This document shows positions 10,138 to 20,271 of a stretch of DNA of 64,000 bases, one piece after another. Each line of letters starts with the position of its first letter. The stretch's first letter is position 1. Under the pieces are notes generated by a model that made no database searches, was not told the origin of the DNA, and worked only from the letters and a program-made list of their open reading frames with translations. This stretch comes from Orbaceae bacterium lpD02 (GTDB lineage Bacteria > Pseudomonadota > Gammaproteobacteria > Enterobacterales > Orbaceae): assembly GCA_036251875.1 (NCBI GenBank), contig CP133960.1:248001-312000 (forward strand). Direction: 5' to 3'. A program made the translations under genes and the position numbers.

Positions 10138-11058
10138 ATGTTAAATAAATTAAATGCTTATGAACACTATTTTAAGTACCGCTACTTATTGGTAGATAAT
10201 TTGGTGGCGTTACAAGATGAAAGTCCGCTTTCACAGCGCTCATTACGTAACACGGTTGGTGAAAAAAATATCGCCAATGTGCTACGTAGCGACTTATCCC
10301 ATGACCCAAAGGTCTGCCCAACCTTAATTACCCTTGCCGAGCCTGCCAAGTATCTTGAAAAGGCCATAATAACCGATATTACTGCGCAAGCTTCGCTAGA
10401 GTGTTTATGGCCAAAGCGCTATCTCTGTGCGGTTATTATAACTGAGCTAGCGCCCAAAGCGCTGGCTGAAAAGCTGGTTGCGATTGGCGATAAAATAGCG
10501 GATAGCGCACAACTGCCTTTTTACCCTTTTTTTGAACCCTTTCGGCTGGAACTGTTACAACAGGTTGCCACTCTTGAAACCCAAAACGGGCTATCAGCGC
10601 AATTATCTGCCATTGAAGGCTATTATTATCCTTCTATTCATCAAGGCCTATTAACGCCTTACCCCGTTGCGATTAACGATGAGGTAATTGATACTAACTG
10701 GAGCCGTGCGTTAGTTGACTCATTAACGCATTTAAAGCTGACACAAACGCTGGTTATTGCCTGGGCAAATAGCCGCACAAAACCAGCAAGCCAGCAAGGG
10801 TTGCCGCTTGCTAATGGTATTATTTTGCAATGTCATCATTTGGTTGAACAAGCGATTACGCTAGGTTTAACCAATAGTAATGATATTTTATTCTGGGGCT
10901 TAACTAGCCTTAGCGTTAACGTCGATTTTGCCAAATATGAAGAGGCGCTCACCCTGATAAAACAGGCTAAACACTCGCCCGGCACGTTATCGCAAGGATT
11001 TATTGATACCCCAAAATCGGTCTGGGATAACATTATTCTACGCGATAAATCGCAGTAG
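10138..11058 (+). CDS. DUF4123-type T6SS effector adaptor/chaperone
   Basis: The 306-residue cytosolic protein starts one base after vgrG and 19 bases before the large effector. The N-terminal part (about residues 10-130, beginning YFKYRYLLVDNLVAL) resembles the DUF4123 domain that loads a partner effector onto VgrG. Its place between a vgrG and its effector is the classic Tap/Tec position. Family assignment rests on weak sequence resemblance plus strong synteny. The C-terminal half is mostly helical with no motif I recognise. Confidence 0.72.
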   Translation: MLNKLNAYEHYFKYRYLLVDNLVALQDESPLSQRSLRNTVGEKNIANVLRSDLSHDPKVCPTLITLAEPAKYLEKAIITDITAQASLECLWPKRYLCAVIITELAPKALAEKLVAIGDKIADSAQLPFYPFFEPFRLELLQQVATLETQNGLSAQLSAIEGYYYPSIHQGLLTPYPVAINDEVIDTNWSRALVDSLTHLKLTQTLVIAWANSRTKPASQQGLPLANGIILQCHHLVEQAITLGLTNSNDILFWGLTSLSVNVDFAKYEEALTLIKQAKHSPGTLSQGFIDTPKSVWDNIILRDKSQ

Positions 11059-11077
11059 AGGGGGATAAGGACATAAC

Positions 11078-14000
11078 ATGAAACACAATCAAGCCACCGC
11101 CAATCAATGTGCCGCTGATGCGGAAGGAAAGTGCGCTGCATGTCAGCGCCATGGACTAAAAGTCTTTTTACTGCGCCAAGCGATTATCGCTAAAAATAAA
11201 ACAGATGGCTCACCTAATGGTGAACCGATTTATCTTGAGCTAGCGCACTATATGGCGCAGCTTAATTTTACCGGTAGAATGCCTGATGAAACACTCAGCG
11301 ACTACCAGTATATTCTTAGAACCATTCGTGATGGTTATGTGTATGTGATGCAGCAACATGGTACGGATAGTGCTAGCCGAGTCATAGAGGCTTATGAGTC
11401 AATTGACGGCGCGTTGCGCAGAAAAAATGCCTACAGTTTACCCGGTAGCAAGCCAAGACCGTTACCTAAAGCGTGCCGTAATTTGCATCATTCAGTGCCG
11501 GCTGCATTTATCCACCTTGATGAACAACAATATACCGAGGCCTGGATTGGCTATAGCCAGCGGCCGTGGTCAAAAGAGACGATTGATGGCTACCTTACCG
11601 AGCAAGATGTAACGGCTTTATCACGCTTTAGCCACGTTGATTTAACCACGTTTAAACAAGACCAATCGGCCGCAACGAATAATCGAGCGGTGCCTTTTGC
11701 CGATATTTTTGGCTATTTAGGTGACAATAACGTTAGCCCACCGAGCAAAGTGCTGGAATTTCGCTTTGCGAAAGATTCGTTACCGTATTTTGACTCGGTT
11801 GACGGATTTAACAGCCGCCAAGCCGAGCGAACACGCTACGCCAGTAATGTCCATGATTTATATAAAAAAGATAAGAGCGTTAGCTCATCAGCGGTTGTAT
11901 TAGAGGATCCGTTTGCTATTGCCGAGGAGTTAAATGGTCAGCGGGCAGCTAAGCTCAATTTTTTTAATGAAAATTTGCCAACGGCATTTGATGACACGGC
12001 GACTGAGATTGATTTTGATATCAACAAACAGCAGCAAGATTATCAGCGCAGAGCAAAAAATATGTTAGCAATGGTTAATCCTGACTTACAACGTCGATTC
12101 GAATATTATCAACAGCCGATGTTTAAAAAACGGGTTATTTTACAATTAATTGAAAGTTATCGCTCGGGACTAAAAAACTATTATGATAGCCAAATTTCCA
12201 GTTTAATCGAGCAGCAACAAGAGTTATACCAAAATAATTTAACCAGCAGCTTTCAACGCCAAGATCCATACTCTAACCCAGCGCATGAAAAGAAATTAAC
12301 CAAGTTACGCGCGGAAAAAGAAGAAAAACTCAATTCATTTAATGAACGTCTTGATAGTGGCAAAATAACCAATTTTGAACAGCAATCTGAGCTAGCGTTT
12401 AAAAAAGTAGTCGAATATTATAAACAATACTCCCTCGATTATTTCACTTATGTGAGGTGGTTATTTGGCAGTGCTGATTTTGTATCTGCTTATGCTAAAA
12501 ATAAACCGAGCTCATTTAATGCCACTCGATTTTGGCAACGTGAATTTGATTTCACCACCGAAACAGCAAAAATTAGTCATATTACCGATATAACCAATAT
12601 TTTATTAGATATTAGCGGTAATGAGGTGAGTTTAGAGGAAGATAACGCCTTATGGGACGAGCTATTAAGTAACCCAAACAGTATTTATTACGTGATATGT
12701 CACGCTAATGTCAATGGTATCTCAATTGATGAACAGAATTTTATCGATATCCAGACCGACAGCCTCGTCAGTTGGCAAGATGTACTGGATAAAACCTCTG
12801 AGTTTTCTGCGGTTTATGAGTTAAGCCAAGAAGAGCATAATAAAAAAGACTTACAAGAAAAACAGCTCATCCTTGCCAGTAATCAGCGGCAAGTCAACGC
12901 CGCTATTGAAGCAAAGCAGCAACAACTCGACGCCATCAATAATAAAATTCAATACCTACATAATAGACCAGGTGCAAACCAAGTTGAATACAAACAGGCC
13001 AGAGAGGAGCGAAGACGCATAAGAGCGGAGATGACGGACTTAAATAATAAGCTACAGGCAATTGAGTCTGACTTATCGCAATTAAGTGCGCCTAGCCGCT
13101 TTGATGGCTTAAAAGTTGATAGCGCGCAAAACTACCTTGCCGATATGGCGATAAAAAAACATACTAATTTAATTAAACATGCTAACTACCAACCGATTAA
13201 AATTAGGTGGCATCAGCTTAACATCATGTACCGCTTAGCGAAATTTAATGTCTACCCTGTAGAACTAAACGTCAATATTAGGCGTGAAAGTATTGAGTCC
13301 GTATTTGCGATGCTGACAGATATGCATGGCGGATTTTTTAGACAAAATGGCTTTAATGTTGAAGAGCGTGCCTTTTTACAACAGTTTACGGTTATTGATG
13401 ACGCAGCACCTCAATTAGGACAAAAGCACGCGGTAACCAAGCAGTGTAAGCTACATTTATGTTTTCCTGATGAACGCGCATTAGCACTATTTATGACATT
13501 TATGAAAACTAAAAGTAAAAATATTTTATCGGCGCATGAGCTTAATGCTTTTATTAGCAAACAGTTATCCAATTATTTTGGCGCAAGTGTTGCCGAGCAA
13601 CAAATACAGAGCCAGCTTGCACAGTTAAGAAGCCAGCAGGCAACAGTGCAAGATAAGCTCAATCAAGCAAATTTAGAAAAAGGCGAGCGGGTAAGGCTAC
13701 AAGGTCAAGCCCACGCAATGCAAAATGAAATTGCGCAGACACAGGCGCAATTAACTAAAATCGAGAAAACAGCTCGCCTTAATGCATTAAAAGGTATTCG
13801 TGTATCAGTCAAAAGCTATCATTTAAATTTAAAAGTCAATGCATTGGTTGGTATTTTAACCCTGTTTAGTATTAAGGATAATATTCAAGACTGGGGCACC
13901 CCGCAAGAAAAAGATGGTGAGATGGCAAACCGGGAAAGCTTATTTAATAATATTAGCACCTTAGCCTTGCTCGGTGTTGATTTAGCCACGCAGTATCACG

Positions 14001-15130
14001 GTATTAAATTAAATATGCAGTTATTAAAAGCCACTAGAAGTGGATCACCTACCGCAATGCTTGAAGATACCATTAGACTTAATAAATTCTTGGGTAGAAG
14101 TGTCGTCTATGCTTTTGCTCTAATAAATATTGTGGATGCCCTAACCGAGTTAACTAGTGCGATTCAAATGCGGGATATGGAAGATTTAACATATTTTTAT
14201 CAAAGAACTATTGGTTCTGGTTTAATGGCAATTGGTGCTGCTCTTTTACTTATTACGACTCCATTCATATTAGCCATAGGCGCGATTTTCTTACTAGCTG
14301 GATTTATTTCTGTGAGTTTGAGTAAAAAATATGATAACTTTAGCGCAATTGAGCACTGGTTAAATCGCTGTTATTTTGGCAAACAAGTCGAGCTTAAATA
14401 TTTGCAATACAGTGCCTATAATGAAGATAACGACTCATTAGCTGGCTTTGGTAATGCGATTAATGATTACCTATTAATCGCCAATGGCATTGAGACCTTT
14501 ATCGCCTTTAAGCCGCTAAGTGAATTAATTAATGAACACAATAATCGCCGTAATGTGCAGTTTTACCTTAAAATTCCTAACTTTGCCCTAAATAGTAGCA
14601 ACGAATACCTAAAAGTCGCTATTCGGTTATTTGATAACGATCACCATACTGGTAAAAAATGGATCGATTTGGAGTATTATATTTCAGCCGATGGGATTCG
14701 CCGCCAGCCGACTATCGCGGTGATTGATAGCCTGCCCGCTAAATCAATTATTGATGGTACGGATTATATTGTATTAGATGATGGTGCGCCTAATAAGGCG
14801 CAAGCCGAGCAAGTGGCAGCAAGCTTTAATCAACTGCCTACGGGTTATCAATCAGCGCAATTAGGCAGTTATCAAGGCAAACCGATACAAACTATTAAGG
14901 GCTTAAATATTCCCCAAAATGATAGCCATAATCCGGGTGAATTTAGCCTAACGGTGCAAACCGTAGAGGGTACCACACTAATTAGCGGTAGCGAATTAAC
15001 GATAGCTAAAAATATTGCTGGCACTTATGATTTTAATCGTATCGAAGAGTATCAACTGATTATCTACTACTATAATCGTGATAATGTGCCATTAATTATT
15101 ACTAAAAACAGCAGTAATATTACTGATTAA
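11078..15130 (+). CDS. Large VasX-like T6SS membrane-active effector
   Basis: The 1350-residue protein has an N-terminal region (about residues 15-190: CAACQRHGLKVFLLRQAI, then LRTIRDGYVYVMQQ) like the VasX N-terminal domain of BTH_I2691/VasX-type T6SS effectors. Two helical, Gln/Glu/Lys-rich coiled-coil stretches lie near 590-670 and 835-900. A cluster of hydrophobic segments follows (about 915-935, 960-980, 1005-1030 and a long one at 1045-1080), consistent with a colicin-like membrane-inserting domain. A soluble, beta-rich tail of about 260 residues ends the protein. There is no signal peptide. It directly follows vgrG and DUF4123 genes and precedes seven two-TM paralogues that would be its immunity proteins. 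Pore formation is inferred from family and topology. Confidence 0.82.
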   Translation: MKHNQATANQCAADAEGKCAACQRHGLKVFLLRQAIIAKNKTDGSPNGEPIYLELAHYMAQLNFTGRMPDETLSDYQYILRTIRDGYVYVMQQHGTDSASRVIEAYESIDGALRRKNAYSLPGSKPRPLPKACRNLHHSVPAAFIHLDEQQYTEAWIGYSQRPWSKETIDGYLTEQDVTALSRFSHVDLTTFKQDQSAATNNRAVPFADIFGYLGDNNVSPPSKVLEFRFAKDSLPYFDSVDGFNSRQAERTRYASNVHDLYKKDKSVSSSAVVLEDPFAIAEELNGQRAAKLNFFNENLPTAFDDTATEIDFDINKQQQDYQRRAKNMLAMVNPDLQRRFEYYQQPMFKKRVILQLIESYRSGLKNYYDSQISSLIEQQQELYQNNLTSSFQRQDPYSNPAHEKKLTKLRAEKEEKLNSFNERLDSGKITNFEQQSELAFKKVVEYYKQYSLDYFTYVRWLFGSADFVSAYAKNKPSSFNATRFWQREFDFTTETAKISHITDITNILLDISGNEVSLEEDNALWDELLSNPNSIYYVICHANVNGISIDEQNFIDIQTDSLVSWQDVLDKTSEFSAVYELSQEEHNKKDLQEKQLILASNQRQVNAAIEAKQQQLDAINNKIQYLHNRPGANQVEYKQAREERRRIRAEMTDLNNKLQAIESDLSQLSAPSRFDGLKVDSAQNYLADMAIKKHTNLIKHANYQPIKIRWHQLNIMYRLAKFNVYPVELNVNIRRESIESVFAMLTDMHGGFFRQNGFNVEERAFLQQFTVIDDAAPQLGQKHAVTKQCKLHLCFPDERALALFMTFMKTKSKNILSAHELNAFISKQLSNYFGASVAEQQIQSQLAQLRSQQATVQDKLNQANLEKGERVRLQGQAHAMQNEIAQTQAQLTKIEKTARLNALKGIRVSVKSYHLNLKVNALVGILTLFSIKDNIQDWGTPQEKDGEMANRESLFNNISTLALLGVDLATQYHGIKLNMQLLKATRSGSPTAMLEDTIRLNKFLGRSVVYAFALINIVDALTELTSAIQMRDMEDLTYFYQRTIGSGLMAIGAALLLITTPFILAIGAIFLLAGFISVSLSKKYDNFSAIEHWLNRCYFGKQVELKYLQYSAYNEDNDSLAGFGNAINDYLLIANGIETFIAFKPLSELINEHNNRRNVQFYLKIPNFALNSSNEYLKVAIRLFDNDHHTGKKWIDLEYYISADGIRRQPTIAVIDSLPAKSIIDGTDYIVLDDGAPNKAQAEQVAASFNQLPTGYQSAQLGSYQGKPIQTIKGLNIPQNDSHNPGEFSLTVQTVEGTTLISGSELTIAKNIAGTYDFNRIEEYQLIIYYYNRDNVPLIITKNSSNITD

Positions 15131-15147
15131 CCACTAGGAACTCCATT

Positions 15148-15981
15148 ATGCCATCAAAATACCGCCCACAACTATTTGGTTGGATTGGTGACCTTGGTAA
15201 AGGTTGTAATTATCTATCTGCCGCTGATGAACGTTTAATTTACGCTAATGATAATTACTGCGCCTTTATTCGTAAAACGTTAGGAAATCAATTGTTTTAT
15301 TTCTTTTTATCTGGAATTCTCTCGGTTTCTTGTGTGATTTTAGCCATTTTATGTTTTTTTTTATGTGACATTCTTATTAAAAAAGTTGAGATTGATTTAG
15401 GGGTTTTGGCTTTTACCATTCTTATATTTATTGCTCTCTTTATCGCATTATATGCAATTCTAATCCCCGAATTCTATCAAAACCTATTTGCTAAACGGGG
15501 TGAGCCGATTATTTTTAACCGTAAAACCCAAAAAGTGTATATTAATGAAAGTTACTTTTTTAACTTTAAATTTTGGCGTAATCCACTCATGTTTTTACTG
15601 CCAGCAAAAAGGCGCATTAAAGAGTACAATTGGGCTGATTTGCATGGCATTGTGGTGCATAATTATTCGCGTAATGCTTTAACCACCACCATTATGATGG
15701 TATGTAAGCCAGGCACCCATCAAACCATTGACCATATTATGTTAGATCCAGCAAGAAGCGGTATTGGTAGTAATTTGGTATGGGGATGGGTGAATAATTT
15801 TATGGTGTATTTTCATTTAGCGAACTTAAATGATGGGCGATATTTAACAACCCAAGAAGATAAATTTAACCGTAACTATATCAAAGGGCAAGGTTGGCCA
15901 CAGTGGATGCAAGACGCATTTAATGCCCGTTCACTCGATGAGCTTGCGCAAATCAAACAAAAATATGGTATTAAGGAATAA
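15148..15981 (+). CDS. Putative T6SS immunity protein, copy 1 of 7 (two-TM, DUF6708-like)
   Basis: The 277-residue protein starts 17 bases after the effector stop with its own AGGA site. An N-terminal cytosolic segment (about 1-45) leads to a TM hairpin (about 47-113) and a conserved soluble domain of about 160 residues (FAKRGEPIIFNRKT, ESYFFNFKFWRNP, WADLHGIVVHNYSRNA). The domain resembles DUF6708-type proteins found beside T6SS effectors; that name is from memory. Membrane location suits protection from a membrane-active toxin. Copy 1 has the GDLGKGCNYLSAADERL N-terminal allele, a unique TM hairpin, and the GIGSNLVWGWVNNF C-terminal allele shared only with copy 7. Confidence 0.7.
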   Translation: MPSKYRPQLFGWIGDLGKGCNYLSAADERLIYANDNYCAFIRKTLGNQLFYFFLSGILSVSCVILAILCFFLCDILIKKVEIDLGVLAFTILIFIALFIALYAILIPEFYQNLFAKRGEPIIFNRKTQKVYINESYFFNFKFWRNPLMFLLPAKRRIKEYNWADLHGIVVHNYSRNALTTTIMMVCKPGTHQTIDHIMLDPARSGIGSNLVWGWVNNFMVYFHLANLNDGRYLTTQEDKFNRNYIKGQGWPQWMQDAFNARSLDELAQIKQKYGIKE

Positions 15982-16003
15982 CAATGGATAGGACGGATTA
16001 GTG

Positions 16004-16831
16004 ATGCCCTCAAAATACCGCCCACAACTATTTGGTTGGATAGATGACCTTGATAAAGGCCCTCGTTATGTCACCAGTACCGATGAGCGCTTACTGTATG
16101 CTAATGATAATTACTGCGCCTTTATTCGCAAAACTTTAGGGAATCAGTTGTTTTATTTCTTTTTATCGGCATTACTAACACCTAGTTGTATTTTTTTAAT
16201 CATTATGAGTTATGATTTTTCTATTGAGCTTATTAGAGATTCTGAGTATGAATTTTCTATTATGATAATTATTGCTATATTGACTCTTTTTGTTGCTATA
16301 TATGCAAGTATACTTCCTGAATTCTATCAAAACCTATTTGCTAAACGGGGCGAGCCGATTATTTTTAACCGTAAAACCGAAAAAGTGTATATTAATGAAA
16401 GTTACTTTTTTAACTTTAAATTTTGGCGTAATCCACTCATGTTTTTACTGCCGGCCAAAAGGCGCATTAAAGAGTACGACTGGGCTGATTTGCATGGCAT
16501 TGTGGTGCATAACTATTCGCGTAATGCCTTAACCACTACCATTATGATGGTATGTAAGCCATGTACCCATCAAACCATTGACCATATTATGTTAGATCCA
16601 GCAAGAAGCGGTATTGGCAGTACCTTTGTATGGGCTTGGATCAATAGTTTTATCAGCTATTCAAGCTCGGTAAATTTAAATAATGGTCGGTATTTAACAA
16701 CCCAAGAAGATAAATTTAACCGTAACTATATCAAAGGGCAAGGCTGGCCGCAGTGGATGCAAGACGCGTTTAATGCCCGTTCACTCGATGAGCTTGCGCA
16801 AATAAAACAACAGCATGGTATTAAGGAATAA
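16004..16831 (+). CDS. Putative T6SS immunity protein, copy 2 of 7
   Basis: A 275-residue paralogue of copy 1. It has the alternative N-terminal allele (DDLDKGPRYVTSTDERL) and the GIGSTFVWAWINSF C-terminal allele. Its TM hairpin (about residues 46-110) contains acidic residues between the helices (IELIRDSEYEF) and matches no other copy. It also has Cys in place of the Gly found in all other copies (VCKPCTHQ). The frame could begin one codon earlier at GTG; I use the ATG because copies 1 and 5 start there. It is preceded by the repeated spacer described in the array entry. Confidence 0.68.
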   Translation: MPSKYRPQLFGWIDDLDKGPRYVTSTDERLLYANDNYCAFIRKTLGNQLFYFFLSALLTPSCIFLIIMSYDFSIELIRDSEYEFSIMIIIAILTLFVAIYASILPEFYQNLFAKRGEPIIFNRKTEKVYINESYFFNFKFWRNPLMFLLPAKRRIKEYDWADLHGIVVHNYSRNALTTTIMMVCKPCTHQTIDHIMLDPARSGIGSTFVWAWINSFISYSSSVNLNNGRYLTTQEDKFNRNYIKGQGWPQWMQDAFNARSLDELAQIKQQHGIKE

Positions 16832-16853
16832 CAATGGATAGGACGGATTAGTG

Positions 16854-17681
16854 ATGCCCTCAAAATACCGCCCACAACTATTTGGTTGGATAGATGATCT
16901 TGATAAAGGCCCTCGTTATGTCACCAGTACCGATGAGCGCTTACTGTATGCTAATGATAATTACTGCGCCTTTATTCGCAAAACTTTAGGGAATCAGTTA
17001 TTTTATTTCTTTTTATCTGCTATCCTGACCATTACATTTATTTTTCTATGCAGTTTAAGCATGGACTTCTTTAGTATATTAGTTGATGAATCCGACTATA
17101 AAACTTTTACCATAGTAATGGTAGGAATGACCGCTTTTATTGTCGGAATGTATGCTGTCATTATCCCTGAACTATATCAAAATTTTTTTGCTAAACGGGG
17201 CGAGCCGATTATTTTTAACCGTAAAACCGAAAAAGTGTATATTAATGAAAGTTACTTTTTTAACTTTAAATTTTGGCGTAATCCACTCATGTTTTTACTG
17301 CCAGCAAAAAGGCGTATTAAAGAGTACGACTGGACTGATTTGCATGGCATTGTGGTGCATAACTATTCGCGTAATGCCTTAACCACCACCATTATGATGG
17401 TATGTAAGCCAGGCACCCATCAAACCATTGACCATATTATGTTAGATCCAGCAAGAAGCGGTATTGGCAGTACCTTTGTATGGGCTTGGATCAACAGTTT
17501 TATCAGCTATTCAAGCTCGGTAAATTTGAATAATGGTCGGTATTTAACAACCCAAGAAGATAAATTTACCCGTAACTATATCAAAGGGCAAGGCTGGCCA
17601 CAGTGGATGCTAGAGGCATTTAATGCCCGTTCGCTTGATGAACTTACGCAAATCAAACAAAAGTATGGTATTAAGGAATAA
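16854..17681 (+). CDS. Putative T6SS immunity protein, copy 3 of 7
   Basis: A 275-residue paralogue. The N-terminal flank is identical to copy 2 and the C-terminal allele is the GIGSTFVWAWINSF type. The TM hairpin (about 46-112) is unique (SAILTITFIFLCSLSMDFF, then an acidic VDESDYK linker). The junction after the hairpin is also slightly divergent (PELYQNFFAKRG instead of PEFYQNLFAKRG), suggesting that the swapped block extends to that point. Confidence 0.68.
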   Translation: MPSKYRPQLFGWIDDLDKGPRYVTSTDERLLYANDNYCAFIRKTLGNQLFYFFLSAILTITFIFLCSLSMDFFSILVDESDYKTFTIVMVGMTAFIVGMYAVIIPELYQNFFAKRGEPIIFNRKTEKVYINESYFFNFKFWRNPLMFLLPAKRRIKEYDWTDLHGIVVHNYSRNALTTTIMMVCKPGTHQTIDHIMLDPARSGIGSTFVWAWINSFISYSSSVNLNNGRYLTTQEDKFTRNYIKGQGWPQWMLEAFNARSLDELTQIKQKYGIKE

Positions 17682-17703
17682 CAATGGATAGGACGGATTA
17701 GTG

Positions 17704-18531
17704 ATGCCCTCAAAATACCGCCCACAACTATTTGGTTGGATAGATGATCTTGATAAAGGCCCTCGTTATGTCACCAGTACCGATGAGCGCTTACTGTATG
17801 CTAATGATAATTACTGCGCCTTTATTCGCAAAACCTTAGGGAATCAGCTACTTTATCTATTGCTTTCTTTATTATCACTGCTAATGTTAGTGGCCGCAAT
17901 TATATTTGTTACATTGTTAATTATTTCATTGATGACCCCCCCCCCTGACAACGGCATGTTAGCTCTTTCAATATTTATGCTATTTATGTCGTTAATTACA
18001 ATTTATCTTATTATCCCCGAATTCTATCAGAACCTATTTGCTAAACGGGGCGAACCGATTATTTTTAATCGTAAAACCGAAAAAGTGTATATTAATGAAA
18101 GTTACTTTTTTAACTTTAAATTTTGGCGTAATCCACTCATGTTTTTACTGCCGGTAAAAAGGCGCATTAAAGAGTACGACTGGGCTGATTTGCATGGCAT
18201 TGTGGTGCATAACTATTCGCGTAATGCTTTAACCACCACCATTATGATGGTATGTAAGCCAGGTACCCATCAAACTATTGACCATATTATGTTAGACCCA
18301 GCAAGAAGCGGTATTGGCAGTACCTTTGTATGGGCTTGGATCAATAGTTTTATCAGCTATTCAAGCTCGGTAAATTTAAATAATGGTCGGTATTTAACAA
18401 CCCAAGAAGATAAATTTAACCGTAACTATATCAAAGGGCAAGGCTGGCCACAGTGGATGCAAGAGGCATTTAATGCCCGTTCACTCGATGAGCTTGCGCA
18501 AATCAAACAAAAGCATGGTATTAAGGAATAA
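17704..18531 (+). CDS. Putative T6SS immunity protein, copy 4 of 7 (carries a C10 tract)
   Basis: A 275-residue paralogue with the DDLDKGPRY N-terminus and GIGSTFVWAWINSF C-terminus. Its TM hairpin (LLSLLSLLMLVAAIIFVTLL, then SLMTPPPDNGMLALSIFMLF) is the same as in copy 7, at nucleotide level too. The Pro-rich turn between the helices is encoded by ten consecutive C residues (17936-17945). A one-base slip there would abolish the conserved C-terminal domain. Confidence 0.68.
   Translation: MPSKYRPQLFGWIDDLDKGPRYVTSTDERLLYANDNYCAFIRKTLGNQLLYLLLSLLSLLMLVAAIIFVTLLIISLMTPPPDNGMLALSIFMLFMSLITIYLIIPEFYQNLFAKRGEPIIFNRKTEKVYINESYFFNFKFWRNPLMFLLPVKRRIKEYDWADLHGIVVHNYSRNALTTTIMMVCKPGTHQTIDHIMLDPARSGIGSTFVWAWINSFISYSSSVNLNNGRYLTTQEDKFNRNYIKGQGWPQWMQEAFNARSLDELAQIKQKHGIKE
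17936..17945 (+). repeat. C10 homopolymer within immunity copy 4
   Basis: Ten consecutive C residues in an AT-rich coding sequence, spanning Thr-Pro-Pro-Pro codons between the two TM helices. This length is in the range known to slip in phase-variable genes. Confidence 0.85.
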
Positions 18532-18553
18532 CAATGGATAGGGCAGCTTAGTT

Positions 18554-19378
18554 ATGCCATCAAAATACCGCCCACAACTATTTGGTTGGATAGATGACCT
18601 TGATAAAGGCCCTCGTTATGTCACCAGTACCGATGAACGCTTACTATATGCTAATGATAATTACTGCGCCTTTATTCGCAAAACCTTAGGCAATCAGTTA
18701 TTTTACTTATTTATTTCATTGTTATGCACATTAATGTTAATAGCTTTAATTGGGATATTTGTATTTATAATTATGCTGTTACTAAATGAGCCAAACCATA
18801 CGATGTTGGCTTTTTCAATATTTGTGTCATTTATTGCTGTAATTGCACTTTATCTTATTATCCCGGAATTCTATCAAAACCTATTTGCTAAACGGGGCGA
18901 GCCGATTATTTTTAACCGTAAAACCCAAAAAGTGTATATTAATGAAAGTTACTTTTTTAACTTTAAATTTTGGCGTAATCCACTCATGTTTTTACTGCCA
19001 GCAAAAAGGCGTATTAAAGAGTACGACTGGACTGATTTGCATGGCATTGTGGTGCATAATTATTCGCGTAATGCCTTAACCACCACCATTATGATGGTAT
19101 GTAAGCCAGGCACCCATCAAACCATTGACCATATTATGTTAGATCCAGCAAGAAGCGGTATTGGCAGTACCTTTGTATGGGCTTGGATCAACAGTTTTAT
19201 CAGCTATTCAAGCTCGGTAAATTTGAATAATGGTCGGTATTTAACAACCCAAGAAGATAAATTTACCCGTAACTATATCAAAGGGCAAGGCTGGCCACAG
19301 TGGATGCAAGACGCGTTTAATGCCCGTTCGCTTGATGAACTTACGCAAATCAAACAAAAGTATGGTATTAAGGAATAA
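18554..19378 (+). CDS. Putative T6SS immunity protein, copy 5 of 7
   Basis: A 274-residue paralogue starting at an ATG; the preceding base pattern excludes the upstream GTG seen in most other copies. The flanks are copy 2-like, but the hairpin is a fifth type (SLLCTLMLIALIGIFVFIIM, a short LLNEPNHTM turn, then LAFSIFVSFIAVIALYLIIP). The second helix of this hairpin reappears in copy 6. The upstream spacer differs slightly (GGGCAGCTTAG in place of GGACGGATTAG). Confidence 0.68.
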   Translation: MPSKYRPQLFGWIDDLDKGPRYVTSTDERLLYANDNYCAFIRKTLGNQLFYLFISLLCTLMLIALIGIFVFIIMLLLNEPNHTMLAFSIFVSFIAVIALYLIIPEFYQNLFAKRGEPIIFNRKTQKVYINESYFFNFKFWRNPLMFLLPAKRRIKEYDWTDLHGIVVHNYSRNALTTTIMMVCKPGTHQTIDHIMLDPARSGIGSTFVWAWINSFISYSSSVNLNNGRYLTTQEDKFTRNYIKGQGWPQWMQDAFNARSLDELTQIKQKYGIKE

Positions 19379-19412
19379 CAGGGTGAATAACAATGGATAG
19401 GACGGATTAGTG

Positions 19413-20237
19413 ATGCCCTCAAAATACCGCCCACAACTATTTGGTTGGATTGGTGACCTTGGTAAAGGTTGTAATTATCTATCTGCCGCTGATGAACGTT
19501 TAATTTACGCTAATGATAATTACTGCGTCTTTATTCGCAAAACCTTAGGGAATCAGTTGCTTTATCTATTGCTTTCTTTATTATTACTGCTAATGTTAGT
19601 GGCTGCAATTATATTTGTTACATTGTTAATTATTTCATTGATGACACCCCCAGATAACGGCATGTTGGCTTTTTCAATATTTGTGTCATTTATTGCTGTA
19701 ATTGCACTTTATCTTATTATCCCCGAATTCTATCAAAACCTATTTGCTAAACGGGGCGAACCGATTATTTTTAATCGTAAAACCGAAAAAGTGTATATTA
19801 ATGAAAGTTACTTTTTTAACTTTAAATTTTGGCGTAATCCACTCATGTTTTTACTGCCAGCAAAAAGGCGTATTAAAGAGTACGACTGGACTGATTTGCA
19901 TGGCATTGTGGTGCATAACTATTCGCGTAATGCCTTAACCACCACCATTATGATGGTATGTAAGCCAGGCACCCATCAAACCATTGACCATATCATGTTA
20001 GATCCAGCAAGAAGCGGTATTGGCAGTACCTTTGTATGGGCTTGGATCAACAGTTTTATCAGCTATTCAAGCTCGGTAAATTTGAATAATGGTCGGTATT
20101 TAACAACCCAAGAAGATAAATTTAACCGTAACTATATCAAAGGGCAAGGCTGGCCGCAGTGGATGCAAGAGGCATTTAATGCCCGTTCACTTGATGAACT
20201 TGCGCAAATCAAACATAAGCATGGTATTAAGGAATAA
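19413..20237 (+). CDS. Putative T6SS immunity protein, copy 6 of 7 (chimeric TM hairpin)
   Basis: A 274-residue paralogue with the GDLGKGCNYLSAADERL N-terminal allele of copy 1 and the GIGSTFVWAWINSF C-terminal allele of copies 2-5. TM helix 1 is near-identical to copies 4 and 7 (LLMLVAAIIFVTLLIISLMT). TM helix 2 is identical to copy 5 (MLAFSIFVSFIAVIALYLII). The Pro turn is encoded without the C10 tract (an A interrupts it). This gene therefore looks like a recombinant of at least three sources. The preceding spacer contains an extra GGGTGAATAACA segment, also present before copy 7. Confidence 0.68.
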   Translation: MPSKYRPQLFGWIGDLGKGCNYLSAADERLIYANDNYCVFIRKTLGNQLLYLLLSLLLLLMLVAAIIFVTLLIISLMTPPDNGMLAFSIFVSFIAVIALYLIIPEFYQNLFAKRGEPIIFNRKTEKVYINESYFFNFKFWRNPLMFLLPAKRRIKEYDWTDLHGIVVHNYSRNALTTTIMMVCKPGTHQTIDHIMLDPARSGIGSTFVWAWINSFISYSSSVNLNNGRYLTTQEDKFNRNYIKGQGWPQWMQEAFNARSLDELAQIKHKHGIKE

Positions 20238-20271
20238 TAGGGTGAATAACAATGGATAGGACGGATTAGTG

